In this document: one piece after another, positions 43,637 through 53,875 of the stretch
Layout of the letters: the number at the start of each line of letters is the position of its first letter
How positions within the stretch are numbered: position 1 is the stretch's first letter
DNA from: Desulfosporosinus sp. HMP52
GTDB taxonomy: Bacteria > Bacillota > Desulfitobacteriia > Desulfitobacteriales > Desulfitobacteriaceae
Length of the DNA: 64,000 nt
Direction of reading: 5' to 3'
Assembly: GCF_000765145.1 (NCBI RefSeq)
Contig: NZ_JMGA01000018.1
Location: forward strand, 186,001 to 250,000
Translations under genes and position numbers: made by a program
The notes under the pieces: generated by a model
Told to the model about the DNA's origin: nothing
What the model saw: only the letters and a program-made list of their open reading frames with translations
The model's database searches: none

Positions 43637-44464
43637 ATGAGTATTCAATGGTTTCCAGGACATATGGCTAAAACGAGACGGCTTTTGACAGAACAGCTAA
43701 AGTGGGTGGATGTTGTTTTAGAACTAGCCGACGCTCGAATACCGGTAAGTAGTCGTAACCCGATGCTGCATAAATTGCTTGGTAGTAAGGCAAGGCTTTT
43801 GCTATTAAATAAAGCTGATTTAGCAGATCCTAATTGGACATCGAAATGGGTTAAGTACTTAAAAGAATCAGGCCCAGTTTATGCAGTGAGTGCAACCTCA
43901 GGGGTTGGTATCAAACAGATTGTACCGGAATTGGAACGGATGGTTCTTGCTAAGCAGGCAAGACAAGCTGAAAAGGGTATTCGTCAACAGATGATACGAG
44001 TAATGATTGTCGGTATTCCTAATATCGGAAAGTCATCTTTAATTAATCAACTGACGGGTGGAGGTCAAGCAAAAGTAGGTAATAAACCCGGTGTTACAAG
44101 AGGAAACCAATGGGTAAGGATTCACGAACGAGTAGAGTTGTTAGACACACCGGGAATGCTATGGCCAAAATTTGACGATCTGGAGGTGGGCCGCAAACTG
44201 GCCGCCCTTGGAGCAATAAAAGATGATGTGTTTGATATTGAGGAATTATCAAGTTGGGTTCTTGAGTGGTTTAATCAATATTCCCCTGATTCATTAGCCC
44301 GGTACAAAATCTCAGAACCGGAGGTTACCTTAGAAAGTATAGGACGTAAACGCGGATGCTTGATCCATGGTGGGCGTGTCGACACTCTTAAGGCTGCTCA
44401 AATATTTTTAAGAGATCTGCGCATGGGACAACTGGGATCAATAACCATGGATCATCTGAATTAG
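43637..44464 (+). CDS. rbgA: Ribosome biogenesis GTPase RbgA (YlqF)
   Basis: A 275-residue circularly permuted GTPase needed for late 50S assembly. NKAD (58-61) comes before G1 GIPNIGKSS (126-134) and DTPG (170-173), and the N-terminus MSIQWFPGHMAKTRR is characteristic. The helical C-terminal domain is complete. Confidence 0.96.
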   Translation: MSIQWFPGHMAKTRRLLTEQLKWVDVVLELADARIPVSSRNPMLHKLLGSKARLLLLNKADLADPNWTSKWVKYLKESGPVYAVSATSGVGIKQIVPELERMVLAKQARQAEKGIRQQMIRVMIVGIPNIGKSSLINQLTGGGQAKVGNKPGVTRGNQWVRIHERVELLDTPGMLWPKFDDLEVGRKLAALGAIKDDVFDIEELSSWVLEWFNQYSPDSLARYKISEPEVTLESIGRKRGCLIHGGRVDTLKAAQIFLRDLRMGQLGSITMDHLN

Positions 44465-44577
44465 TACTATTGCAAAATATTCAGATTATTATGTGTATAT
44501 TGAAGACTGATACCTAAATAAAGGGAAATGTCTCTGCATGTCGAACTGAATTTTTAGGGAGAGAAGAGGAGAAAAGT

Positions 44578-45360
44578 GTGGAACCGTTATCCCAAATGAG
44601 TATTCGGGAAGTTCAAGAAGCACTCTATAAGGATCCTTCCCCTCGTATGATATGTGCTTGTAAGAACGACCCGCGTCAAGGGGTTCAAAAGCTTGCTGAA
44701 AAACTACTTAAGTTCCAGCAAGTTCAAGAACAAGAACAAGCTCGTATCCAGCAATTACTCGTTGAAGAGAAAAAACTATGGAAGCAGGGTTATTTGTTGT
44801 TAGCAGGTGTGGATGAGGCTGGCCGTGGGCCCCTCGCCGGTCCGGTTGTTGCCGGAGCTTGTATACTTCCGGCAAAGTTTGAACTACCCGGACTGAATGA
44901 CTCCAAAATGCTAACGGAAAGTAAACGTGAAAAGCTCTTTATTCAAATTCAAAAACAGGCGATTGATTATGCTGTCGGAAGCGCTGAACCAGCTGAGATT
45001 GACGCTTTAAACATATTACAGGCAACAAAATTAGCGATGAAACGCGCCATCGAAGGTTTAACAATTCGCCCTCATCATTTACTAATAGATGCATTGAACC
45101 TTACAGACGTGCAAATTCCCCAGCTTCCGCTCATAGGTGGAGACCGCATAAGTGCTTCAATTGCCGCGGCTTCAATCTTAGCGAAAGTGACGCGTGATCG
45201 GTTAATGGTTCAACTCCATTCTCTCTATCCAGAATACTCTTTTTCAAAAAACAAAGGATATGGCACCAGCGACCACATGCAGGTTCTAAAGCGCTTGGGG
45301 CCCTGTCCGCTTCACCGCAAAAGCTTTGCTCCGGTGAAGCAGGAAACTTCTATTAGCTAA
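44578..45360 (+). CDS. rnhB: Ribonuclease HII
   Basis: A 260-residue enzyme removing ribonucleotides and RNA primers from DNA. The core starts at about 75 with AGVDEAGRGPLAGPVVAG (acidic residues 79-80), and later has the DALNL and AASILAKVTRD motifs. The first 70 helical residues are the extension usual in Firmicute RNase HII. The start is GTG at 44578 after GGGAGAGAAGAGG. In many relatives yraN follows directly; here the nuo operon intervenes. Confidence 0.95.
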   Translation: MEPLSQMSIREVQEALYKDPSPRMICACKNDPRQGVQKLAEKLLKFQQVQEQEQARIQQLLVEEKKLWKQGYLLLAGVDEAGRGPLAGPVVAGACILPAKFELPGLNDSKMLTESKREKLFIQIQKQAIDYAVGSAEPAEIDALNILQATKLAMKRAIEGLTIRPHHLLIDALNLTDVQIPQLPLIGGDRISASIAAASILAKVTRDRLMVQLHSLYPEYSFSKNKGYGTSDHMQVLKRLGPCPLHRKSFAPVKQETSIS

Positions 45361-45460
45361 GAAAAGAAAGTTAGGAAAGTTAAGAAAAGAAACTAAAAAA
45401 AGGGAAAAGAAAGTAAAGAAACAAAAGAAATTAAAGAAATTAATGAAAGAAAAGAAAATA
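45360..45460. repeat. Polypurine tract after rnhB
   Basis: About 100 bases made almost only of A and G on the + strand, as short GAAAA/GAAAG/AAAGAAATT units, with a few T. It ends just before the nuo promoter. Confidence 0.7.
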
Positions 45461-45468
45461 CTGTTAAA

Positions 45469-45497
45469 TTGACCTAATTCCATGGTTGTGGCACAAT
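45469..45497 (+). promoter_or_regulatory. Probable promoter of the nuo operon
   Basis: TTGACC (45469-45474), 17 bp, CACAAT (45492-45497). The -35 is good and the -10 only partial; the position, 55 bp before nuoA, fits. Confidence 0.5.
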
Positions 45498-45552
45498 ATT
45501 CTTAGCTAATAGAAGCATGCAATCGGAAATTTTTATGAAGGGAGGGAAGTAA

Positions 45553-45912
45553 ATGCCTGATAATAACTTCGCTGGGGTAGGTGTGTTTCTAGTAGGTGCG
45601 ATTGCAGTTTCGATAATTATGATGATTATGCCGAAACTGTTGGCACCTAATAAACCACATAAAGAAAAGTTAACGACTTACGAATGTGGTAACGAAACCA
45701 TCGGAAAAACGTGGCTCGGGTTTAAGAGCAATTATTTTATGTACGCCTTAGTTTTTGCAGCTTTTAGTGTAGAAACGATTTTCTTATATCCTTGGGCCTT
45801 AACATTCCAAAAACTGGGGACATTTGCCTTTGTAGAAATGTTCATCTTTATTGTTATCCTCTTAGTTGGTTTCTGGTATGCATGGAAGGAAGGTGCTCTA
45901 GAGTGGATGTAG
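45553..45912 (+). CDS. nuoA: NADH-quinone oxidoreductase subunit A
   Basis: A 119-residue membrane subunit of respiratory complex I with three helices. The conserved loop [13 protein letters not shown] (the Cys-bearing region between helices 1 and 2) and a C-terminal EWM are typical. AAGGGAGGGAAG precedes the ATG. It heads an 11-gene operon and overlaps nuoB. Confidence 0.95.
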   Translation: MPDNNFAGVGVFLVGAIAVSIIMMIMPKLLAPNKPHKEKLTTYECGNETIGKTWLGFKSNYFMYALVFAAFSVETIFLYPWALTFQKLGTFAFVEMFIFIVILLVGFWYAWKEGALEWM

Positions 45913-46424
45913 TCTCTGAGAAACGTCTTCGTGAAGAAGAAACATTAATGGAAAAAAATGTATTAGTTACAACTATTGACAAGGCCTTGAACTGGGCAAG
46001 AGGCCATTCCTTCTGGCCGGTTACTTTGGGCTTGGCTTGCTGTGCTATTGAAATGATGGCAACTGGTGGACCTCGGTATGACATTTCACGCTTTGGCTAT
46101 GAGGTTTTCCGTGCTTCACCACGTCAAGCGGATCTCATGATTGTAGCGGGAACCTGTACCCGAAAGATGGCTCCACTATTAAGACGAATCTATGATCAAA
46201 TGCCTGAGCCAAAATGGGTCATTGCGATGGGAAGCTGTGCAAATGCAGGGGGACCTTTTGTAGATTCCTACTCTATGTTGGCAGGTGTTGATAAGTTTTT
46301 ACCGGTAGATGTTTACATTCCCGGGTGCCCTCCGAGGCCGGAATCCTTAATTTATGGGCTTTTGCAACTGCAGTATAAAGTTTCAAATCCCGCTAAGGTG
46401 AGGTTAATGAGACATGGAAAATAA
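45903..46424 (+). CDS. nuoB: NADH-quinone oxidoreductase subunit B
   Basis: A 173-residue peripheral subunit carrying cluster N2, the last electron carrier before quinone. All four N2 cysteines are present: Cys46-Cys47 (LACCAIEMM), Cys112 (GSCANAGG) and Cys142 (PGCPPRPE). GTG 45903, overlapping the nuoA end with GGAAGG upstream, is preferred over an earlier frame inside nuoA. Confidence 0.94.
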   Translation: MDVVSEKRLREEETLMEKNVLVTTIDKALNWARGHSFWPVTLGLACCAIEMMATGGPRYDISRFGYEVFRASPRQADLMIVAGTCTRKMAPLLRRIYDQMPEPKWVIAMGSCANAGGPFVDSYSMLAGVDKFLPVDVYIPGCPPRPESLIYGLLQLQYKVSNPAKVRLMRHGK

Positions 46425-46902
46425 AAAATTAAGCCGATATGTAGACGAACTTGCCGCTCGGGTTAATGGTGTGGTCGAAGAAAGTCTTGGGGTACTTGTG
46501 TTAAAAGTTCAAGCGCCCTATATCATTGAAGTATTAAGGGGGGCTAAAGAATTCCCCTTTGTTCCATGTGATTTTCTGCACGACTTATGTGGAGTTGACT
46601 GTGGCGATCATTTCGAGGTTGTCTATCAGCTGTCTAGTCTTCATGGGCCACAGCTTTTACGCGTAAAGGCGATAGTGGATCGTGAAAATCCGGTGATTGA
46701 TTCTGCAACTCCGGTTTGGGGGGGGGCCAATTATCTGGAACGAGAAGCTTATGACATGTTTGGCATAAAGTTCAAAGGTCATCCCAATTTGAAACGAATT
46801 TATATGTGGGATGATTTCGAAGGATATCCACTGCGTAAAGACTACGTGACTGAACCAATTGAGGTTCGAAATATAGTGCGTACACGAATAGAAGGGGAAT
46901 AG
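46414..46902 (+). CDS. nuoC: NADH-quinone oxidoreductase subunit C
   Basis: A 162-residue 30-kDa-type subunit of the connecting arm. [19 protein letters not shown] and the signature [22 protein letters not shown] are clear. It is separate from nuoD, unlike the fused NuoCD of enterobacteria, and overlaps nuoB by 11 nt. Confidence 0.95.
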   Translation: MENKKLSRYVDELAARVNGVVEESLGVLVLKVQAPYIIEVLRGAKEFPFVPCDFLHDLCGVDCGDHFEVVYQLSSLHGPQLLRVKAIVDRENPVIDSATPVWGGANYLEREAYDMFGIKFKGHPNLKRIYMWDDFEGYPLRKDYVTEPIEVRNIVRTRIEGE

Positions 46903-46913
46903 GGGGTAAGGTC

Positions 46914-48017
46914 ATGTCTATTGATAAAACACAAGAACTTGTATTAAACATGGGCCCCCAGCACCCGAGTATGCACGGTTTGTTCCGCATGGTGGTCCAT
47001 TTAGAAGGAGAAACCGTAACTCATATTGATCCTAAACTCGGGTATTTGCATCGGGGAATGGAGAAACTAGCTGAAAGTCGTACCTACTCTCAGTTTATTC
47101 CATATACGGATCGCTTGGATTACTTGGCCTCTCCACATAATAACTGGGCTTACGTACAAGCTGTTGAAAAGCTCATGGGGGTTGAAATTCCGGAACGAGC
47201 GGAATACCTGCGAATTATCTTTGGTGAACTTGCCCGAATTGCCAGCCATCAAGTATGTATTGCGAGTACGGCACTTGATATGGCGGGCTGGTCGGCTTGG
47301 TCTTATGCTTTCCGTGATCGTGAACGAATTTGCGATATGTACGAAATGACTGCCGGAAGTCGCTTAACCGTCAATATTATGCGAATTGGAGGAATGAGTG
47401 CAGAGCCGCCGGAAGAATTTTGGCCTGCTTTACAATCCTTCCTAGATGACACCCCAGAAATGCTGGAAGAATACTATGGCATCTTTTTCGGGAATGAAAT
47501 TGCCATGGGGCGCTTAAAGAATGTTGGTATCCTGACCAAGGAAATGGCTGAAAACCTTTCAATTACCGGTCCGGTATTACGAGCCTCGGGTGTTGATTTT
47601 GATGTGCGAAAAGCAGAACCTTACAGTATCTATGATCGGTTTGACTTTAAGGTTCCGGTTCGGACAGGGTGCGATAGTTATGATCGTACCATAATTCGGA
47701 TGGATGAGATAGTGGAAAGTATAAAAATTATTAAGCAAGCAGTGCGTGATATCCCAGGCGGTCCAATCATGGCCAAGGTTCCTAAGGTTATCAAACCTCC
47801 TGTTGGGGAAGTATATCATCGTGTAGAAAACCCTAAAGGGGAACTAGGATTCTATATCGTCAGTGATGGAACGACCAAACCTTCACGACTTCGTATCAGA
47901 CCCGCTACATTCATTAACTTACAGATGCTTCCGATAGTAGCTAAAGGATGGAAAATTCAAGATGTTGTCGCTATTTTTGCCACCCTGGATGCTGTATTGG
48001 GTGAAGTTGATAAGTAG
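46914..48017 (+). CDS. nuoD: NADH-quinone oxidoreductase subunit D
   Basis: A 367-residue 49-kDa-type subunit forming the quinone site with NuoB. NMGPQHPSMHGLFR, KLGYLHRGMEK and the C-terminal DAVLGEVDK segment, in which the ancestral hydrogenase cysteines are lost as in all complex I, are present. AGGGGGTAAGG precedes ATG 46914. Confidence 0.95.
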   Translation: MSIDKTQELVLNMGPQHPSMHGLFRMVVHLEGETVTHIDPKLGYLHRGMEKLAESRTYSQFIPYTDRLDYLASPHNNWAYVQAVEKLMGVEIPERAEYLRIIFGELARIASHQVCIASTALDMAGWSAWSYAFRDRERICDMYEMTAGSRLTVNIMRIGGMSAEPPEEFWPALQSFLDDTPEMLEEYYGIFFGNEIAMGRLKNVGILTKEMAENLSITGPVLRASGVDFDVRKAEPYSIYDRFDFKVPVRTGCDSYDRTIIRMDEIVESIKIIKQAVRDIPGGPIMAKVPKVIKPPVGEVYHRVENPKGELGFYIVSDGTTKPSRLRIRPATFINLQMLPIVAKGWKIQDVVAIFATLDAVLGEVDK

Positions 48018-48042
48018 TAAATTGCGATGAGGGGAGAATAAG

Positions 48043-49110
48043 ATGGAGACTCTAAAATACCTGATGGAGACTCTAAATAATCTGTTTTTGATTATTGCGG
48101 AGTTCATCCGTGGTCTTTTTGCGGATCCCCACTCAGTTTGGGCTAATTTAACCATGAATGTCATTAATTTTATCATTGTGGTTATTATTGTTGTCTTAGC
48201 TGCTTTAATTTTGATCTTACTTGAACGTAAAGTAGCAGGCTGGACTTCACAAAGGCCAGGGCCCAATCGTCTCGGTCCGCGGGGATGGTTTCAGACTATA
48301 GCTGATGCATTAAAACTCATGGGTAAAGAAGATGTTACCCCGGCTGGTGCGGATAAGTTTATCTTTAAGATTGCACCGATGATTATCTTCTGCCTCCCGA
48401 TGATGACCTTGGCAGTTATACCTTATGGAAGAGGAATGGCGCCAATCGATATTGACTTAGGAATTTTCTATTTTGTAGCGATCTCCTCCATTTCGACCCT
48501 ATGTTTCTTAATGGCTGGTTGGGGTTCCAACAACAAATACTCCTTATTAGGGGGTATGAGGGCAGTAGCTCAAATGATCAGTTATGAGATCCCTTTACTT
48601 TTCTCTTTACTTGGGGTCGTTATGATCACTCAGTCCTTTAATTTAGGGGTTATCGTAGAAGCACAGGGTACGATTCCTTTTATTGTCCTTCAACCTATAG
48701 CCTTTGTTATTTTTATGATAGCTGGCTTGGCGGAGCTCAATAGAGCACCCTTTGACCTGGTAGAAGCGGATCAGGAGGTAGTTGCCGGTCCGTTTACAGA
48801 GTACACCGGACTCCGTTGGGGATTATTCTTTCTCGGTGAATACGGAAACATGACAGCCATGTCAGCACTTGCTGCGACAGTCTTTTTAGGCGGATGGCAA
48901 GGTCCCGGTTTCTTGCCTGGTTATGTTTGGTTCTTTATGAAAGTTGGAGTTATGATTTTCATCATGATGTGGGTTCGCTGGACCTTCCCAAGAATTCGTA
49001 TTGACCATCTGATGCATTTAGCTTGGAAGGTTTTGTTACCGCTTTCAATAGTAAACATTTTGTTAACGGGTCTGGGGATTTACATCTATCGATTCGTGAT
49101 GGGAGGGTGA
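48043..49110 (+). CDS. nuoH: NADH-quinone oxidoreductase subunit H
   Basis: A 355-residue membrane subunit with about eight helices that joins the arms and lines the quinone tunnel. [24 protein letters not shown] and [25 protein letters not shown] are family signatures. The first 40 residues are an N-terminal extension with a duplicated [14 protein letters not shown] start. Either Met could initiate; the first has GGGGAG upstream. Confidence 0.94.
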   Translation: METLKYLMETLNNLFLIIAEFIRGLFADPHSVWANLTMNVINFIIVVIIVVLAALILILLERKVAGWTSQRPGPNRLGPRGWFQTIADALKLMGKEDVTPAGADKFIFKIAPMIIFCLPMMTLAVIPYGRGMAPIDIDLGIFYFVAISSISTLCFLMAGWGSNNKYSLLGGMRAVAQMISYEIPLLFSLLGVVMITQSFNLGVIVEAQGTIPFIVLQPIAFVIFMIAGLAELNRAPFDLVEADQEVVAGPFTEYTGLRWGLFFLGEYGNMTAMSALAATVFLGGWQGPGFLPGYVWFFMKVGVMIFIMMWVRWTFPRIRIDHLMHLAWKVLLPLSIVNILLTGLGIYIYRFVMGG

Positions 49111-49114
49111 CACA

Positions 49115-49516
49115 GTGTTTGGTAAAGGTTTACTACAAGGTTTAGGCATCACCTTCAAACGCATGGTCGGTCCGAATATCACTGAGTTCTACCCGGAGGA
49201 AAAGCCTAATCTTCCGATTCGGGTGCGTAGTTCCATGGGGCTTGAAAAGGATAAGTGCATTTCCTGCAATATGTGCGCTATGGCTTGCCCTAACTCAGTT
49301 ATCAAATTGACCAGCGAGAAGAATGAAGCTAATAAAAAAGTTCTTAAGACCTATCATATGGACGTAGGTCGTTGCCTGTTCTGTGGTATGTGTGCCGAAG
49401 TTTGTCCGACTAAGGCTTTAAAAGTGACTCAAGAATTTGAAAACGCAATATATGAGCCGGAAGACATGCAATGGGATATGATTAAGCGTGCCGAGCGAAA
49501 AGGAAAGGTGGAGTGA
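49115..49516 (+). CDS. nuoI: NADH-quinone oxidoreductase subunit I
   Basis: A 133-residue ferredoxin-like subunit with two [4Fe-4S] motifs, Cys48/51/54/58 and Cys87/90/93/97, feeding electrons to NuoB. The start is GTG 49115. In the absence of NuoEFG this subunit is the probable entry site for electrons from a soluble donor, as in ferredoxin- or F420-type complexes. Confidence 0.94.
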   Translation: MFGKGLLQGLGITFKRMVGPNITEFYPEEKPNLPIRVRSSMGLEKDKCISCNMCAMACPNSVIKLTSEKNEANKKVLKTYHMDVGRCLFCGMCAEVCPTKALKVTQEFENAIYEPEDMQWDMIKRAERKGKVE

Positions 49517-49518
49517 GC

Positions 49519-50022
49519 ATGGGCACTATCGTTTTCTTTATCTTTGCAATCCTATCGATTGCAGCGGCTTGGATGGTTGTCACCTCCAAAAACATTGTGC
49601 ACAGCGCGCTTTATCTAGCTCTATCTTTTTCCGGAGTGGCTGTGCTTTATATCTTGATGAATGCAGATTTCCTGGCAGCTGTTCAGTTGTTGATCTACAC
49701 AGCAGCAGTATCGCTTATGGTCATCTTCGCAGTGATGTTGACCTTGCGTGGAGATATTTGTGAGAGCAATACTGAAAACAAGAGTTGGTTTGCAGGAGCG
49801 TTGGTTTCTGGCTTGCTCTTTGTTGTCATTGGGTTAGTAGTTTTTACGAATGCGGATTGGAGAGTTTTGGCTGCACCCTGGACTAGCGGCGGATCAGCTG
49901 AGGACTTTTCACTCCTCTTGCTCACTCGGTATATGATTCCTTTTGAAGCAGCAGCCGTACTGCTTACAGTAGCTTTAGTGGGTGCTGTGATCTTGGCGAA
50001 GGGAGTGAACGAGAGCAAATGA
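49519..50022 (+). CDS. nuoJ: NADH-quinone oxidoreductase subunit J
   Basis: A 167-residue membrane subunit with five predicted helices. [45 protein letters not shown]-type residues span the conserved helix-3 region. ATG 49519 has AAAGGTGG seven bases upstream; GTG 49513, overlapping the nuoI stop, is an alternative. It overlaps nuoK by 4 nt. Confidence 0.93.
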   Translation: MGTIVFFIFAILSIAAAWMVVTSKNIVHSALYLALSFSGVAVLYILMNADFLAAVQLLIYTAAVSLMVIFAVMLTLRGDICESNTENKSWFAGALVSGLLFVVIGLVVFTNADWRVLAAPWTSGGSAEDFSLLLLTRYMIPFEAAAVLLTVALVGAVILAKGVNESK

Positions 50023-50360
50023 TAGGAAATTTTAGTGTTGGGCTTTCGACCTACCTCTTGGTTGGGGCTATGCTCTTTTGTATCGGACTGTACGGAGTAT
50101 TTGCCAAGAGAAATATTATTGCTGTTCTCATGTCCATTGAGCTGATGCTAAATGCCGTTAATATCAATTTTATTGCCTTCAATCGATTTATTTGGAACGA
50201 AAAGATTGGTGTTAACTATTTGCTGACAGGACACGTAGCGGCACTTTTTGTAATTGTCGTTGCAGCTGCTGAAGTTGCCGTAGGATTGGCATTGATTATT
50301 ACTATTTATCGCAATCGGCAATCGACTGACGTAGACGATTTAAACTGGTTGAAGTGGTAA
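50019..50360 (+). CDS. nuoK: NADH-quinone oxidoreductase subunit K
   Basis: A 113-residue, three-helix, MrpC-like antiporter-type subunit. [21 protein letters not shown] contains the membrane glutamate needed for proton transfer, and a second acidic residue lies in [13 protein letters not shown]. The ATG overlaps the nuoJ stop. Confidence 0.95.
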   Translation: MIGNFSVGLSTYLLVGAMLFCIGLYGVFAKRNIIAVLMSIELMLNAVNINFIAFNRFIWNEKIGVNYLLTGHVAALFVIVVAAAEVAVGLALIITIYRNRQSTDVDDLNWLKW

Positions 50361-50381
50361 GAGAGACTATGGAGAAGGTAG

Positions 50382-52328
50382 GTGTTCAAGGAAATGCATG
50401 ATCTCTTTCAGTGGGCGTGGTTAATTCCTTTTTTGCCCTTCTTGTCGTTCCTAATCATCGCCTTTGTCACGAAACGATCCAAAAGACTATCTTCCACAAT
50501 ATCTATTCTCGCTATTCTCTCCTCATTGAGCCTGGCCGTTGCTATTGGGCTAGGTGTGATTCAGTCGGGTGAGAAAATTGTGGAACATCCTGCGATCGTA
50601 AATGTGAATTGGCTAAATATTGTGGGTTTACAGATCGATTTTGGAACTATCGTCGATCCTCTAAGCGCCATGATGTTGTTTGTTGTAACCTTGGTAGCAT
50701 CTATGGTTCAGATCTATTCACTAGGGTATATGCATGGAGATGAAGGCTTTTCACGTTACTATGCATACCAATCCTTGTTTGCATCCTCTATGCTGGGAAT
50801 GGTGCTGGCCACCAATCTCTTGCAGCTCTTTATTTTCTGGGAACTGGTGGGACTCTGTTCCTACTTGCTGATAGGTTTTTGGTTCTTTAAAGTTTCTGCA
50901 CGGGAAGCCGCAAAAAAGGCCTTCATAACAACCCGGGTTGGAGATTTTGGTTTGCTTTTAGGGATGCTTTTCCTCTATGTAAAATTTGGCACCCTTGATT
51001 TTGTTGCACTTTCGGCAGCGATGAACACAAATATCCAAGATGTTGCAGTCATTGGAACTGCCGGGTATGTAACTGTCATGGCTTTTCTCGTCTTTATGGG
51101 TCCCGTTGGGAAGTCCGGACAATTTCCCCTTCATGTTTGGCTTCCTGATGCCATGGAAGGCCCGACACCGGTAAGTGCTTTGATTCATGCTGCAACCATG
51201 GTTGTTGCAGGTGTCTATTTAGTAGCGCGAATGTTTTTCCTCTTTGATCATGCTGACCCTATGGCCTTGCAGTTTATAGCAGGCTTGGGAGCTTTCACGG
51301 CAATTTTTGCCGCATCAATTGCAATTGCTCAAGATGATATTAAACGTATTTTGGCCTATTCAACCTTAAGTCAACTTGGCTATATGATGTTTGCCTTGGG
51401 AGTCGGTTCGCTGACAGCATCTATGTTTCACCTGATGACCCATGCCTTCTTCAAGGCTTTAATGTTCTTAGGTGCCGGTTCCGTTATTTACGCTATGCAC
51501 CATAAACAGGATATTTGGGAAATGGGCGGACTTTGGAAAAAGATGCCTATCACCGGAACGACCTTTTTCATAGGTGTTTTAGCTATTTCCGGAGTCCCAC
51601 CTTTTGCAGGATTCTGGTCCAAGGATGAGATTTTAGCTCATGCCCTGCATAATGGTCATCCGATTATCTATGGAGTAGGTCTGTTCACTGCTTTTTTAAC
51701 CGCATTTTATATGAGCAGATTGTTCTTTGTGGTGTTTATGGGGCCGGAGAAGAAGGAAAACCATCCTCACGAATCACCTTGGAGTATGACAATTCCTTTG
51801 ATGATTCTAGCTTTCTTCAGTGTTTTCGGTGGATTTGTGGCTTTACCGGAGCATAACTTTGCTTTCTTTATTCACTATGGAACATTCCATCATGAACCGA
51901 TTGCTTGGGGCTTAGCTGGAATTTCTGTTGTTGCTGGACTTCTAGGTATTGGTTTGGCCTATGCAACCTATATTAAAAAAGCCATTTCGGCTGAGAAGGT
52001 GGCTGCTCAATACTCTGGAATCTATAAGCTGCTCAAAAACAAATATTATGTCGATGAGTTATATCTTTGGTTGATTCATCACATCATGGATGGTCTGGCT
52101 AAGATCTTGTACTGGTTTGATATCTATATCGTTGATGGAGTTGTCAATGGACTAGCTCTAATTACTCGCGGAAGTGGCAGAGTCCTTCGTCGAACAAATA
52201 CAGGACAACTACAAACCTACGCTATGGTGTTCTTCTTTGCAGTAGTGATCATATTCATGGTCTTCGCCTTTGGGGAAGGTCAACTGTCGGCGCTTAACCC
52301 CTTAGCGACGCTAGGAGGTGTGAAATAA
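50382..52328 (+). CDS. nuoL: NADH-quinone oxidoreductase subunit L
   Basis: A 648-residue antiporter-like ion-pumping subunit with about 14-16 helices. FWELVGLCSYLLIGFWF, GKSGQFPLHVWLPDAMEGPTP-type sequence and QDDIKRILAYSTLSQLGYM carry the conserved Glu and Lys. The C-terminal part (from about 520) has the amphipathic and last helices typical of NuoL. GTG 50382 follows GGAGAAGG; ATG 50394 is an alternative. Confidence 0.94.
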   Translation: MFKEMHDLFQWAWLIPFLPFLSFLIIAFVTKRSKRLSSTISILAILSSLSLAVAIGLGVIQSGEKIVEHPAIVNVNWLNIVGLQIDFGTIVDPLSAMMLFVVTLVASMVQIYSLGYMHGDEGFSRYYAYQSLFASSMLGMVLATNLLQLFIFWELVGLCSYLLIGFWFFKVSAREAAKKAFITTRVGDFGLLLGMLFLYVKFGTLDFVALSAAMNTNIQDVAVIGTAGYVTVMAFLVFMGPVGKSGQFPLHVWLPDAMEGPTPVSALIHAATMVVAGVYLVARMFFLFDHADPMALQFIAGLGAFTAIFAASIAIAQDDIKRILAYSTLSQLGYMMFALGVGSLTASMFHLMTHAFFKALMFLGAGSVIYAMHHKQDIWEMGGLWKKMPITGTTFFIGVLAISGVPPFAGFWSKDEILAHALHNGHPIIYGVGLFTAFLTAFYMSRLFFVVFMGPEKKENHPHESPWSMTIPLMILAFFSVFGGFVALPEHNFAFFIHYGTFHHEPIAWGLAGISVVAGLLGIGLAYATYIKKAISAEKVAAQYSGIYKLLKNKYYVDELYLWLIHHIMDGLAKILYWFDIYIVDGVVNGLALITRGSGRVLRRTNTGQLQTYAMVFFFAVVIIFMVFAFGEGQLSALNPLATLGGVK

Positions 52329-53875
52329 TGACTGCTCTACCAACAGTGAGTTCAATGTCAATGCTTCTGCCCTTCACTCTGCTAGCACCATTAGCTGCAA
52401 TGCTGTTGATTGTTTTCCTGCCTAAGGAAGAAACAAAAACAATCAAAATTGTAGCGGCCATGGGAATGTTAGTATCTTTAGTGCTCTCTCTTTACGCCTT
52501 CTTAAACTATCAATGGGAGCCGGGTGGAATGCAGTACACTCTAACCATTCCCTGGATTCCGGATCTGGGTGTGAACTTGGCCTTAGGGGTTGACGGTTTA
52601 AGCTTGCCTATGCTTCTTTTAACCAACCTCATTGGTTTCGCTTCCATCTACGCTTCTTGGAATATCGATAAGCGTGTTAAAGAATTTTTCGTACTGTTGC
52701 TCATTCTTATTGCCGGAGTAATGGGAACTTTCATTGCCCGCGACCTGTTTATCTTCTTCCTTTTCTATGAAATTGTGGTTATTCCAATTTATATCATGGT
52801 TATCATTTGGGGAAGTACGAAGCGGGTTACTAAGGAATACGCCGCCATGAAGTTAACCATTTACTTGTTAATTGGATCTGCCTTCCTGCTTGTGGGAATG
52901 GTTGCTCTTTACTTGGCAGCTGGGGCTAACGGTAATCCCACCTTTATGTTTGATCAACTGTCAGCTAGGCAAGATCTCTACAGTCCGGCCTTTCAAAAGG
53001 TTGCCTTTGCTTTAATGATTGTTGGTTTTGGATCACTAATCTCCATGTTTCCTTTCCACTCCTGGTCACCTGACGGTTATGCCGGAGCACCTACTGCTGT
53101 TAGTATGATTCACGCAGGGGTTCTGAAGAAAATCGGAGGCTATGGTTTAATCCGTTTAGGGATTTATGTCCTTCCTGTCGGAGCAAGCTTTTGGGCGCCT
53201 TATATTGCAACCTTAGCGGTAATCAGCGTGCTGTATGCGGCCTTCATCGCTTTAGCCCAAAAAGATCTCAAGTATGTTGTCGGATATTCATCCGTGAGTC
53301 ATATGGGATATGTTATCATCGCTGTTGCAGCCTTGAACCCCACAGCAGCTACAGGAGCAGTGGGCATGATGTTTGCCCATGGTGTTATGGCAGCGCTGTT
53401 CTTTTCCATGATAGGGTTTATTTACGAGAAGACCCATACTCGTAATATTGCCGATCTGGGTGGACTGGCTCATCAGATGCCACGCTTAGCAATTGGGTTC
53501 ATGATTGCCGGTATGGCCTCCCTGGGATTACCGGGAACTGTAAATTTCATCACAGAGTTTACAATCTTCATGGGAGTTATTAACGTTCTACCCGTACACG
53601 CAATCCTGGGTATTGCCGGGATTATCTTCACCGCCGTATACATCTTACGGACGATTGCTAACGTACTCTTTGGGCCGCGCCGTGCGGAATGGGATCATTT
53701 AACAGACATTCGAGGCCCAGAACTAGTACCACTAGTGATATTCGGGTTCGTGATCTTCTTTGCAGGAATATTCCCGAATGTTCTGTTGGGTATGATCGAT
53801 AGCGGAGTTACCTCTTCAGGCCTTGCCAAGGTACTTGAGACGGTGAGTCAGGCGAAGATTGGAGGGTTGTTCTAA
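52328..53875 (+). CDS. nuoM: NADH-quinone oxidoreductase subunit M
   Basis: A 515-residue antiporter-like pumping subunit. LFYEIVVIPIYIMVIIWG holds the key Glu, and FPFHSWSPDGYAGAPTAVS and QKDLKYVVGYSSVSHMGYV follow. The start overlaps the nuoL stop by one base, and nuoN overlaps its end by one base. Confidence 0.95.
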   Translation: MTALPTVSSMSMLLPFTLLAPLAAMLLIVFLPKEETKTIKIVAAMGMLVSLVLSLYAFLNYQWEPGGMQYTLTIPWIPDLGVNLALGVDGLSLPMLLLTNLIGFASIYASWNIDKRVKEFFVLLLILIAGVMGTFIARDLFIFFLFYEIVVIPIYIMVIIWGSTKRVTKEYAAMKLTIYLLIGSAFLLVGMVALYLAAGANGNPTFMFDQLSARQDLYSPAFQKVAFALMIVGFGSLISMFPFHSWSPDGYAGAPTAVSMIHAGVLKKIGGYGLIRLGIYVLPVGASFWAPYIATLAVISVLYAAFIALAQKDLKYVVGYSSVSHMGYVIIAVAALNPTAATGAVGMMFAHGVMAALFFSMIGFIYEKTHTRNIADLGGLAHQMPRLAIGFMIAGMASLGLPGTVNFITEFTIFMGVINVLPVHAILGIAGIIFTAVYILRTIANVLFGPRRAEWDHLTDIRGPELVPLVIFGFVIFFAGIFPNVLLGMIDSGVTSSGLAKVLETVSQAKIGGLF

